NCBI GenBank assembly: GCA_902373545.1 | Contig: CABKMZ010000073.1 | Location: 1-10,009, forward strand | DNA length: 10,009 bases | Direction: 5' to 3' | From: an uncultured Actinomyces sp. | GTDB taxonomy: Bacteria; Actinomycetota; Actinomycetes; Actinomycetales; Actinomycetaceae | Part shown: positions 1 through 5,833 of the stretch, one piece after another | Layout of the letters: the number at the start of each line of letters is the position of its first letter | How positions within the stretch are numbered: the first letter of the stretch is position 1 | The notes under the pieces: generated by a model | What the model was told of the DNA's origin: nothing | Databases searched by the model: none | Seen by the model: the letters and a program-made list of their open reading frames with translations, nothing else | Translations under genes and position numbers: made by a program

Positions 1-24
1 TTCCTGTCCCCCTTCCTGTCCCCC
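1..24. repeat. Tandem duplication of a 12-mer
   Basis: The 12-mer TTCCTGTCCCCC occurs twice head to tail (1-12 and 13-24) and is followed by a further C-rich run to position 31. It starts at the window edge, so more copies may lie upstream. I see no coding or regulatory role. The C-rich run abuts the inverted-repeat element that begins at 32. Confidence 0.7.
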
Positions 25-31
25 TCCCCCC

Positions 32-146
32 AATGTCGCACGTAATTTGGATCCCCTAAGTTTTGTAAGGCATCGAGAAAAGCGTGGAATTTCAACGATC
101 TGATTTCAAAACTTGAAATAGCTCGAGGGGAATTACGTGCGACATT
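32..146. repeat. 115-bp element with perfect 16-bp terminal inverted repeats and nested hairpins
   Basis: AATGTCGCACGTAATT at 32-47 recurs as its exact reverse complement at 131-146. Inside are further complementary arms in nested order: CCCCT (53-57) with AGGGG (126-130), and AAGTTTTG (58-65) with CAAAACTT (107-114). An alternative local hairpin is ATTTCAA (103-109) with TTGAAAT (113-119), loop of 3 nt. The interior is AT-rich compared with the genes around it. The layout resembles a small non-autonomous transposable element (MITE-like) or a structured transcript. No open reading frame of note lies inside, and I see no clear target-site duplication (left flank is C-rich, right flank is TTTGGG). 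It lies downstream of the sugar kinase, whose stop is at 191-193. A transcription-termination role is possible, but there is no clear hairpin plus U-tract in that orientation. Confidence 0.6.
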
Positions 147-190
147 TTTGGGTAAGCATGCGCCTGCGCAGGGTCCGGGCCCGCGCCTCG

Positions 191-1795
191 TCAGCTGGCA
201 GCGCCTCGCGCCAGGACCTCCACGCCGGGCAGGGACGCCCGGTAGGAGGACAGGAAACGCTCGTAGCCGGCCACGCCCTCGGGGCTCGGATCCAGAGTGG
301 ACACCGAGGCGCCCGCGAAGACGCGCTCCGAGAGGTAGGCGGGCAGCGTGAGGCCGGACTCGCCAGCGGCCAGGACCGAGCGGTAGCGCGCGAGCACCGC
401 GATGCCCCACGCGCCACCCTCACCGGCCGTGTCGCCAACGGAGACGGGGATATTCAGCGAGTCGGCGAGGATCTGCTGCGCGACGCCCGGCGTCTTAAAC
501 AGGCCGCCATGAGCGAAGAGCGAGTCGAGGCCGACGCCCTCCTCACGCAGGATGTCGACGCCGATGCGCACGGCCGCGAAGACGCTCATGAGCTGGGCGC
601 GCATCGCGTTCGCCAGGGTCACGCGCGCGTCGGGGCTGTGCGTAAACACGGGCTGGGCCGCCTCCTGGCCGACGAGGGGCTCGGCGGACAGAGTGTTGTA
701 TGCCATGACACCGCCAGCGTCGACCTCGCCGGTGAGCGCGTGGTTGTAGAGGGCCTCGTAGATCGCGGGCACGCTCACCTCGGCGCCGACGAGGCGTGCG
801 AAGTCCGCGAACCAGCCCACCCACGCGTCGAGCTCGGACGCGCCGTTGTTCGAGTGCACCATCGCGACGGGCGAGCCGTCGGGCGTGGTCACCATGTCGA
901 TCTCGGTGTGCAGCTCGGCGAGCGAGCGCTCGAGGACGGCCATGAGAAACACGGACGTGCCACACGAGATGTTGCCAGTGCGCTGGGCGATCGCGTTGGT
1001 CGCGATCATGCCGGTGCCCGCGTCACCCTCCGGCGGGCACAGCGCGATCCCGGCCTGGAGCGTGCCCGTCGGGTCAATGAGCGCCGCACCCTCGGGGGTC
1101 AGCACGCCCGCGTCCTGGCCAGCGCTCAGCACGGTCGGCAGGACCTCGCGCAGGCGCCACGGGACCCGACTCGCCACCAGGGCCTCGTACTGATCGAGGT
1201 AGGACTCCACGTAGGTGCCGGTCTCCGAGTCGATCGGGAACATGCCGGAGGCGTCGCCCACGCCCATCACATGCAGCCCTGTCAGCTGGTGATGGACCCA
1301 GCCGGCCAGCGTCGTCAGGCGGGCGACACGCGGGGCGTGCTCCTCGGAGTCGAGGACCGCCTGGTGCAGGTGCGCGATCGACCAGCGCAGGGGGATGTTG
1401 AATCCGAACAGTCGGGTGAGCTCGTCGGCCGCGCGCCCCGTGTTGGTGTTACGCCACGTGCGGAAGGGCGCGAGCAGGCGACCCCCGGCGTCGAAGGCCA
1501 GGTAGCCGTGCATCATCCCCGAGATGCCGATCGAGCCGTAGGACGTGGGGGTGACGTCGTAGCGCTCGCGCACGTCCGCGACCAGGGAGGCGTAGGCGCC
1601 CCGCAGGCCGGCCACGGCCTCGTCGAGGGTGTAGGACCACAGACCGCCCTCGAGATAGTTCTCCCAGGCGTGGCCGCCGGTGGCGAGGACTTCATGGTCG
1701 GGGCCGATCAGGACGGCCTTGATGCGGGTCGAGCCAAACTCGATGCCGAGCGCGGTGTCGGCGGCGGCGATGAGCGCGCGGGGGTCGGTGGTCAC
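191..1795 (-). CDS. FGGY-family carbohydrate kinase, probably L-ribulokinase-like
   Basis: This ATP-dependent sugar kinase of 534 aa would phosphorylate a cytoplasmic pentose or related sugar. FGGY features seen: the N-terminal phosphate-binding stretch IEFGSTRIKA (residues 18-27), PPEGDAGTG (255-262) holding the probable catalytic base D258, the second glycine/serine loop SCGTS (277-281), the C-terminal adenosine-site stretch HGGLFKTPGVAQQILAD (429-445), and GEGGAWG (458-464). The overall pattern (GISGMMHGYLAFD, FRTWRNTNTG, GVGDASGMFPID) is that of the non-classical kinases found in arabinose loci of Bacteroides and Firmicutes, rather than E. coli AraB or XylB. L-ribulose is therefore the likeliest substrate, but the substrate is inferred. 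I chose the GTG at 1795: AGGAG lies 5 nt before it, and the protein then starts shortly before the first kinase motif. Upstream ATGs at 1816 and 1858 would absorb both the ribosome site and, for 1858, the LacI-type operator. No other arabinose gene is visible, so its operon partners are unknown. Confidence 0.88.
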   Translation of the reverse strand: MTTDPRALIAAADTALGIEFGSTRIKAVLIGPDHEVLATGGHAWENYLEGGLWSYTLDEAVAGLRGAYASLVADVRERYDVTPTSYGSIGISGMMHGYLAFDAGGRLLAPFRTWRNTNTGRAADELTRLFGFNIPLRWSIAHLHQAVLDSEEHAPRVARLTTLAGWVHHQLTGLHVMGVGDASGMFPIDSETGTYVESYLDQYEALVASRVPWRLREVLPTVLSAGQDAGVLTPEGAALIDPTGTLQAGIALCPPEGDAGTGMIATNAIAQRTGNISCGTSVFLMAVLERSLAELHTEIDMVTTPDGSPVAMVHSNNGASELDAWVGWFADFARLVGAEVSVPAIYEALYNHALTGEVDAGGVMAYNTLSAEPLVGQEAAQPVFTHSPDARVTLANAMRAQLMSVFAAVRIGVDILREEGVGLDSLFAHGGLFKTPGVAQQILADSLNIPVSVGDTAGEGGAWGIAVLARYRSVLAAGESGLTLPAYLSERVFAGASVSTLDPSPEGVAGYERFLSSYRASLPGVEVLARGAAS

Positions 1796-1834
1796 GTGTA
1801 CTCCTAGTGTCTTCATTGACGAGGCCGGGGTTGC

Positions 1835-1846
1835 GTTAACGGTAAC
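1835..1846. promoter_or_regulatory. LacI-family-type operator upstream of the sugar kinase
   Basis: GTTAACGGTAAC (GTTACCGTTAAC on the kinase strand) fits GTTAnCGnTAAC, a 12-bp palindrome with a CG centre that matches at 10 of 12 positions. Palindromes of this form are typical of LacI/GalR-family repressors of sugar genes in actinobacteria. It ends 39 bp upstream of the proposed GTG start at 1795, a normal place for a repressor site. The regulator itself is not in this window. That the kinase is sugar-inducible is an inference from this site. Confidence 0.6.
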
Positions 1847-1888
1847 ACTTTCGCGCACGCAACGACAGCGACCTGTGGACCTTTATCG

Positions 1889-1912
1889 GACACTCTGTTC
1901 ACTATTAGTGTC
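1889..1912. repeat. Short inverted repeat in the kinase/antitoxin intergenic region
   Basis: GACACT (1889-1894) pairs with AGTGTC (1907-1912) across a 12-nt spacer, and a perfect odd palindrome CACTATTAGTG (1900-1910) overlaps the right arm. It lies 94-117 bp upstream of the kinase start and more than 130 bp upstream of the antitoxin start. It could be a second operator for either divergent gene, or chance. The remainder of the 248-bp gap (1796-2043) is AT-rich; the other sites I see in it are listed separately. Confidence 0.3.
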
Positions 1913-2012
1913 TTGATTCCTGATTGTCGTGCCCCTATAGCATGTCGATCATCATTTCATTCACGACTCATTACGGATCACACACTCTTCCAACTATTTC
2001 CAAAGAGCAATA

Positions 2013-2026
2013 GACTACGCGTAGTC
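2013..2026. promoter_or_regulatory. Perfect 14-bp palindrome, likely autoregulatory operator of the toxin-antitoxin pair
   Basis: GACTACGCGTAGTC is a perfect palindrome ending 17 bp before the antitoxin ATG. A -10-like TAGACT (2011-2016) overlaps its left half, so a bound repressor would block the promoter. Ribbon-helix-helix antitoxins usually bind such palindromes as dimers and repress their own operon. The position and symmetry fit that, but binding is inferred. Confidence 0.55.
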
Positions 2027-2033
2027 ACTTTTG

Positions 2034-2039
2034 AGGAGG
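2034..2039 (+). promoter_or_regulatory. Strong Shine-Dalgarno site of the antitoxin
   Basis: AGGAGG lies 4 nt before the ATG at 2044 and fixes that start. It is the strongest ribosome site in the window, in line with antitoxins being made in excess over their toxins. Confidence 0.7.
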
Positions 2040-2043
2040 ACAC

Positions 2044-2286
2044 ATGTCTACGGCACGGGTTGCACGCTCCGTCAAGCTCGATCCCGAGATCGACGCCCGC
2101 CTCACGGCCCTCGCTAAGCGGACGGGACGAACGAAGTCGTTCTACATGAATCGCGCCATCGAGTCAGCGCTCGAAGAGATCGAGCTGGCCTACTCGCTGC
2201 AGGGGGAACTCGAGGACATTCGCAGCGGACGAGCCGCATCTGTGAGCCTCGACGAGGCGGTGAAGTCCCTTGGCCTGGAGGGCTGA
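2044..2286 (+). CDS. RelB/CopG-type ribbon-helix-helix antitoxin
   Basis: This 80-aa protein is the probable antitoxin that neutralises the toxin encoded immediately downstream and represses the shared promoter. Residues 5-45 look like a ribbon-helix-helix DNA-binding domain: a beta strand (ARSVKLDPEIDARL), then helices through LAKRTGRTKSFYMNRAIESAL. The pattern LD.EID.RL..LA..TGR.KS.Y...AI is characteristic of this class. The acidic C-terminal half (EEIELAYSLQGELEDIRSG and onward) would be the toxin-binding arm. It overlaps the toxin gene by 17 bp, so the two are very probably co-translated. A strong ribosome site and a 14-bp palindrome lie upstream. The family is clear; which RelB/ParD/DUF subgroup is not. 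Confidence 0.85.
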   Translation: MSTARVARSVKLDPEIDARLTALAKRTGRTKSFYMNRAIESALEEIELAYSLQGELEDIRSGRAASVSLDEAVKSLGLEG

Positions 2287-2533
2287 GCTATCACCGCGCG
2301 CAATGAAACAGCTCAGCAAGCTCGATAAGCCGACCGCGAGACGCATCATCGACTACCTCCGCGAGACTGCGAGCGGCGAGGATCCCCGCGCGCGAGGAAA
2401 GGGACTGACCGGCAGCCTGGCGGGCTTTTGGCGATACCGCGTCGGCAACTATCAAATTATTGCTTCCATCGAAGATGATGAGCTATTGATCCTCGCCATC
2501 AACATCGATCACAGGTCTCGGATCTACCGCTGA
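2270..2533 (+). CDS. RelE/ParE-superfamily toxin
   Basis: This 87-aa protein is a probable toxin. RelE members cut mRNA on the ribosome, while ParE members poison gyrase. The fold pattern is complete: N-terminal strand WRAELSPRA, helix KQLSKLDKPTARRIIDYL (about 13-30), the loop RGKGLTGSLAGFWRYRVG (42-59), then strands NYQIIASIEDDELLILAINI and the C-terminal HRSRIYR. Compared with E. coli RelE, R55/R57 match K52/K54, R82 matches R81 and Y86 matches Y87, but R61 is replaced by Q62. The start is TTG at 2270: it is the only start codon available before the first strand (an in-frame TGA lies at 2261-2263), and the protein then begins exactly where homologues do. Low-efficiency TTG initiation and the overlap with the antitoxin gene would keep the toxin scarce. 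It converges on the TetR gene with a 1-bp gap. Confidence 0.85.
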   Translation: MAWRAELSPRAMKQLSKLDKPTARRIIDYLRETASGEDPRARGKGLTGSLAGFWRYRVGNYQIIASIEDDELLILAINIDHRSRIYR

Positions 2534-2534
2534 C

Positions 2535-3134
2535 CTACTGAGCGCCGAAGCCCTCGATGAAGAGCTCACGGGTGCGGTCGATCGCGGCCAGCTCCTTATC
2601 CGTGAGTGGCTTGGCGGCGCTGCGACGGATGAAGGTGAGGACGACGGAGGCGTAGACGTCCGAGGCCAGGGGGAGCACCTCGTCGTCGACGCGACCGCGC
2701 GCCCAATCGGTAAATACCGAACAGCACGTCCGATACAGCTGCTCGTGCAGGTCGCCGTCGCCTCCCACACGGATCGCCAGCAGGGTTGTCAGGGCCTGCC
2801 CATTGCGCGCGTACACGTCGGCGAGGTGGCGGGCGACGGTGCGGGCATCGCGCTCCTCGCCGAACCAGAGGCCTTCGAGCGCCGGGGCGATCTCTTCGAG
2901 GAGGAAGGACACGACCTCCGCCAGGAGGGCGTCCTTGTCGGTGTAGTGGTCGTAGAAGGTCGTGCGCGAGACCATCGACGTGCGACAGATGTCCGCGACG
3001 CTCACCTGCGCGTAGGGCTTAGCCTCGCACGCCTTGACGAGGCCGGAGCGGATCGCGCGGCGCGTCTTGCGGATGCGCAGGTCCAGGTTCTTCTCGGCCT
3101 CGCGCCCGTGCTTATCCTGGCTCCGAAGGTACAC
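2535..3134 (-). CDS. TetR/AcrR-family transcriptional regulator
   Basis: This is a 199-aa one-component regulator, presumably a dimer that releases DNA on binding a small ligand. The N-terminal DNA-binding domain spans about residues 20-75. Its helix-turn-helix is VSVADICRTSMVSRTTFYDHY (residues 44-64, written here in two halves as VSVADICRTSM / VSRTTFYDHY), ending in the family's TTFY.HY..K..L pattern. The C-terminal helical half (about 80-199) is the variable ligand-binding domain and gives no clue to the ligand. The GTG start at 3134 is supported by GGGGAG 7 nt upstream. It is transcribed divergently from the alpha/beta-hydrolase gene, the usual arrangement when the regulator controls its neighbour. 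A perfect CTATCGATAG palindrome lies 26 bp upstream of the start and may be its own operator. Confidence 0.9.
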   Translation of the reverse strand: MYLRSQDKHGREAEKNLDLRIRKTRRAIRSGLVKACEAKPYAQVSVADICRTSMVSRTTFYDHYTDKDALLAEVVSFLLEEIAPALEGLWFGEERDARTVARHLADVYARNGQALTTLLAIRVGGDGDLHEQLYRTCCSVFTDWARGRVDDEVLPLASDVYASVVLTFIRRSAAKPLTDKELAAIDRTRELFIEGFGAQ

Positions 3135-3160
3135 TGTTCTGCTCCCCGATCATTTTTCCA

Positions 3161-3170
3161 CTATCGATAG
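3161..3170. promoter_or_regulatory. Perfect 10-bp palindrome between the TetR and hydrolase genes; candidate TetR operator
   Basis: CTATCGATAG is a perfect palindrome in the 132-bp divergent intergenic region. On the tetR strand a -10-like TAGGAT (3175-3180) sits just upstream of it, placing the expected tetR transcription start inside the palindrome, which suits autorepression. The same core with its CA flank recurs at 4461-4472 before the ATPase gene. The region also holds GACCG/CGGTC arms at 3246-3250 and 3257-3261, close to the hydrolase start. Assigning either site to this TetR protein is an inference. Confidence 0.4.
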
Positions 3171-3266
3171 GCTTATCCTACGCATAGCGGTCGTGCCGTC
3201 CGGTATCCAACACTCCGTTTGTTATTGTACGGCCCACCGCACGTAGACCGGCGATACGGTCGATAC

Positions 3267-4454
3267 ATGTTCACCGAGTACACCGGCAATCGCCAATTCG
3301 ACCTGCAGCTCAACCGGACCTTCGCACCGATCCTCGATCGCCCCGGAATGGACAAGGTCGCAGCCACCACGCTCCCCCGCCTGCGCACAACGAAGCAGAT
3401 CACGGCGTTGGCCCAGCGCCTCGCCGATCGTTTCGAGTCGGAAGGGGATGCGGATGCCGCGTGGCGCCTCTACGAGCTCGCGGCCTTCTACCTCGGGACC
3501 GACGACCCCCGTAAGCATCGCTTCATCGACGCAATGTCGCGCTCTTTCGACAAGGCCCGCCGAGGCCTCGCGCTCACGCGGCACGCGGTGCCCTATCGCG
3601 GCGGGGAACTCACCGCGATGCGGTGGGAGGCGGACCCGGCGGACCGCGCGCAGGCCCCGGCGGGCACCCCGACCACACTCATCATGATGAACGGCTTCGA
3701 CGGGTACGCGGAGGAAATCATCGACTTCGCGTCCCACTTCCCGACCCGCCCCTTCGACATCATCACCTTCGACGGTCCCGGCCAGGGGCACACGGCGGCA
3801 GCGGGCATGCCCCTCGAGCCCGAGTGGGAGCACCCGACGGACACAGTCCTTGATTACTTCGGGGTGACCAGCGCGGCCGCACTCGGCGTCTCCTTTGGCG
3901 GCTACCTCGTCACGCGCGCGGCCGCCCACTGCCCGCGGATCACTCACGTGATCACCTTCGACATGATGTATCGGCTCCTCGACGGCCTGACGATGCCACT
4001 GCCTCGTCCCCTGCGCCCTATCGCGGACGCGGTCGTCGAGAATCCGAGGCCCGCGCGACTCATCGACGCCACACTGGGGATGGCTTCACGACTCAGCGAG
4101 GATCTGGCGTGGAAGCTTCAGCAGGGGCGGTACCTCACGGGACTACACAGTCCCAGCCGGGTGCTGCAAGCGTTCGGCGACTACACGATGGAACCTTTCG
4201 AGGGGCGCATCACCCAGCCATGCCTCGTCCTCGCTGGGGACGCCGATCAGTACGTTCCCTTTGAGCGCCTGGATGACGTGCGCCGAGCGTTGCGGAACGC
4301 GGAGTCGCTGGAGGTGCGCGCGTTCCATCACCTGCAGGACCCGGACATGGCGCAGCACTGTCAGATTGGGGACTTGGACCGGGCCTTCACGATCATGGGC
4401 AACTGGCTGCAGGCAGCACCAATGAAATCACTCCGCAATTCAATTATGGCGTGA
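3267..4454 (+). CDS. Alpha/beta-hydrolase (FrsA/pseudooxynicotine-hydrolase-like), cytoplasmic
   Basis: This 395-aa serine hydrolase has an N-terminal helical domain (about residues 1-125) and a C-terminal alpha/beta-hydrolase domain. Residues seen: the oxyanion-region NGFDGY (142-147), GVSFGG with nucleophile S209, AGDADQYVP with the probable acid D327, and the catalytic H364 in AQHCQIGD. The H-C-Q context and the extra N-terminal domain resemble the FrsA/2,6-dihydroxypseudooxynicotine-hydrolase group rather than simple esterases. The substrate cannot be told. There is no signal peptide or membrane segment. I chose ATG 3267; an in-frame TTG at 3219 would add 16 residues. No Shine-Dalgarno is evident, but TACGGT lies 6 nt before the ATG, compatible with a leaderless message. 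It is divergent from, and probably controlled by, the TetR gene. Confidence 0.8.
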   Translation: MFTEYTGNRQFDLQLNRTFAPILDRPGMDKVAATTLPRLRTTKQITALAQRLADRFESEGDADAAWRLYELAAFYLGTDDPRKHRFIDAMSRSFDKARRGLALTRHAVPYRGGELTAMRWEADPADRAQAPAGTPTTLIMMNGFDGYAEEIIDFASHFPTRPFDIITFDGPGQGHTAAAGMPLEPEWEHPTDTVLDYFGVTSAAALGVSFGGYLVTRAAAHCPRITHVITFDMMYRLLDGLTMPLPRPLRPIADAVVENPRPARLIDATLGMASRLSEDLAWKLQQGRYLTGLHSPSRVLQAFGDYTMEPFEGRITQPCLVLAGDADQYVPFERLDDVRRALRNAESLEVRAFHHLQDPDMAQHCQIGDLDRAFTIMGNWLQAAPMKSLRNSIMA

Positions 4455-4460
4455 CCGCTT

Positions 4461-4482
4461 CATTATCGATAGCTTTTATCGA
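4461..4482. promoter_or_regulatory. Repeated TATCGA sites upstream of the ATPase-RloB operon
   Basis: CATTATCGATAG at 4461-4472 matches CACTATCGATAG at 3159-3170 with one mismatch, and a second TATCGA follows at 4477-4482. TCGATA (4466-4471) and TATCGA (4477-4482) can pair as a 6-bp stem with a 5-nt loop. No T-tract follows, so a terminator for the hydrolase gene is unlikely. This AT-rich 56-bp gap is a better candidate for a promoter/operator region of the downstream operon. Confidence 0.35.
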
Positions 4483-4498
4483 AATCGGATCGATGATG

Positions 4499-4510
4499 TA
4501 GGATATCCTT
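4499..4510 (+). promoter_or_regulatory. Start region of the ATPase gene: TANNNT box and AGGA within a 10-bp palindrome
   Basis: TAGGAT (4499-4504) is followed by 6 nt and then the ATG at 4511, the spacing of leaderless actinobacterial genes. The same bases give AGGA about 7 nt before the ATG, so a weak leadered start is the alternative. AGGATATCCT (4500-4509) is also a perfect palindrome and could be a repressor site. Sequence alone cannot decide among these. Confidence 0.35.
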
Positions 4511-5827
4511 ATGCATCTCCTGCGATTCACGTTTGAGAACCATCGCTCGTTCCGCGATGAGGCAACCCTTGACCTAACACGTTCTACCCTCAGCACCCTT
4601 CGTCCACCTAAGGGCACTACTTGGGTGGAGCACACCCACCACGTGGACGGGATCTACGGTGCGAACGCGTCCGGAAAAACGAACATCCTCGACGCGCTCC
4701 ACTACATGCTTCAGACGATCGAGTTCTCTGCAACATCATGGCTGGAGCTTCCTGAGTTCCCTCGTGCTCCATTCGCCCTTATCGCCCAGACAATGTCGGG
4801 TCCAGCTATATTCGAACTTGAGTTCGTCCATGCTGACCAACGCTACGAGTACCGATTCACAACCAATACCGATGCCATTGTTGAGGAGTCCCTCCGCGAA
4901 GTCAGCGCACGATGGAAGACAATTTACAGGCGCTCCCAGAGCGGGCACGTCAGGGGTCTCAGTGGAATCCCTCGGGTTGCCCCACGCGAGCTCGCTCTGT
5001 CGCGCGCCGCTCGACTCGGCAATCCCATCGTTCAGCCCATCTGGGAGGGAATTACACGCGGTTTTGACATCTATCGAGTCGGAGATCGCGAGGTTAGCGA
5101 ACGCCTCGATCGTATCGCACGACAGCTCCGTGACCGAAGCCTGAGTTTGGATGACCTGGTGGCCCTCGCACGGATTGCAGATACCGGCATCACGCACATT
5201 GAGGTTGAGGAGCGCGCGATCCCCCCTCACTTAGCTCAACTGTTCACGCAAATGCTGAACTCTGCCCCCGACGATACAGACGATAGCGCCGATGAACGCC
5301 CTCCACGCGAGTCCTCCGATGACGCTGAGAATCTCAGTAGGTTCATTGCACACAATCTCCTATTCCGGCATGGGATAGGTAGCCGAAAGCTCAGGGAGTC
5401 CGACGAATCCACCGGTACCATGGCGTGGCTTGCCCTGGGGACAGCCGTGGTCGATGCTCTTCGCGAAGGTCGCGTTCTTGTCGTCGACGAACTTGGTTCG
5501 AGCCTTCACCCGCAGCTCTCGCGCCTCATCATCGACTGGTTCGAGGACCCATCGGTCAACAAGACGGGGGCACAGCTAATCTTCACCAGCCACGACATGA
5601 CACTGCTCGACGCCGGCCGCGGAGACCGAGCCAAACGCGAGCAGGTATGGTTCGTCGAGAAGGGGGCCGATGGAGCAAGTGAACTCTTCAATCTTGCAGA
5701 TTTCCCTCTGCAGAAGGGCAGCAACATTGTCAAGCAGTACCTCGAGGGTCGATTTGGCGGCGTTCCCTACACCGCGCCTTCCCTCATTCACAACCTACTC
5801 GACTCTCAGCCTGACGAAGAGGAATGA
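4511..5827 (+). CDS. AAA15/ABC-type ATPase, RloA/AbiLi-like subunit of a two-gene defence system
   Basis: This 438-aa ATPase belongs to the SMC/ABC-like class used as the sensor or motor in several abortive-infection systems. The N-terminal start (LLRFTFENHRSFRDEATLDL) is the hallmark of this family. Walker A is GANASGKT (50-57), the ABC-signature-like segment is ESTGT (299-303), Walker B is VLVVDE (322-327, with E327 the likely catalytic base), the D-loop region is SLHPQL (331-336), and the switch histidine is H361 in FTSHD. An acidic, probably disordered insert lies at about 252-273. The short linker between the ATPase halves leaves little room for a coiled coil, so it is not a true SMC. 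No nuclease domain is fused to it; that role presumably falls to the RloB-type protein 6 bp downstream. The gene is less GC-rich than the serS region. Known relatives are AbiL and RloA; PARIS AriA is a more distant comparison. Confidence 0.85.
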   Translation: MHLLRFTFENHRSFRDEATLDLTRSTLSTLRPPKGTTWVEHTHHVDGIYGANASGKTNILDALHYMLQTIEFSATSWLELPEFPRAPFALIAQTMSGPAIFELEFVHADQRYEYRFTTNTDAIVEESLREVSARWKTIYRRSQSGHVRGLSGIPRVAPRELALSRAARLGNPIVQPIWEGITRGFDIYRVGDREVSERLDRIARQLRDRSLSLDDLVALARIADTGITHIEVEERAIPPHLAQLFTQMLNSAPDDTDDSADERPPRESSDDAENLSRFIAHNLLFRHGIGSRKLRESDESTGTMAWLALGTAVVDALREGRVLVVDELGSSLHPQLSRLIIDWFEDPSVNKTGAQLIFTSHDMTLLDAGRGDRAKREQVWFVEKGADGASELFNLADFPLQKGSNIVKQYLEGRFGGVPYTAPSLIHNLLDSQPDEEE

Positions 5828-5833
5828 GGGACC

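Noticed and set aside
137..1807. Long plus-strand open frame (556 aa) opposite the sugar kinase
   Set aside because: It has arginine- and glycine-rich composition with no recognisable domain, and is an antisense shadow of a GC-rich gene with clear FGGY motifs on the other strand. The same applies to the long plus-strand frames opposite the HAD gene and serS.
1818..1833. The 16-mer GACGAGGCCGGGGTTG occurs here and again at 8528-8543, with a near match extending to 20 bp
   Set aside because: The second copy is ordinary serS coding sequence (Asn-Pro-Gly-Leu-Val on the minus strand) and the motif is built from common high-GC codons. I see no sign of a functional repeat or attachment site.
1872..1881. 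Single TCCACA-type match (TGTGGA on the plus strand) as a possible DnaA box
   Set aside because: It is isolated and its first three bases do not fit the consensus; one site of this kind is expected by chance.
4466..4482. Hairpin TCGATA/TATCGA after the hydrolase gene as a rho-independent terminator
   Set aside because: The stem is only 6 bp, AT-rich, and lacks a following T-tract. It is better explained as repeated regulatory sites before the ATPase gene.
5255..5330. The acidic, poorly conserved insert in the ATPase as a frameshift or gene break
   Set aside because: The reading frame is continuous and the ATPase motifs on both sides are intact, so it is best read as a disordered insertion.
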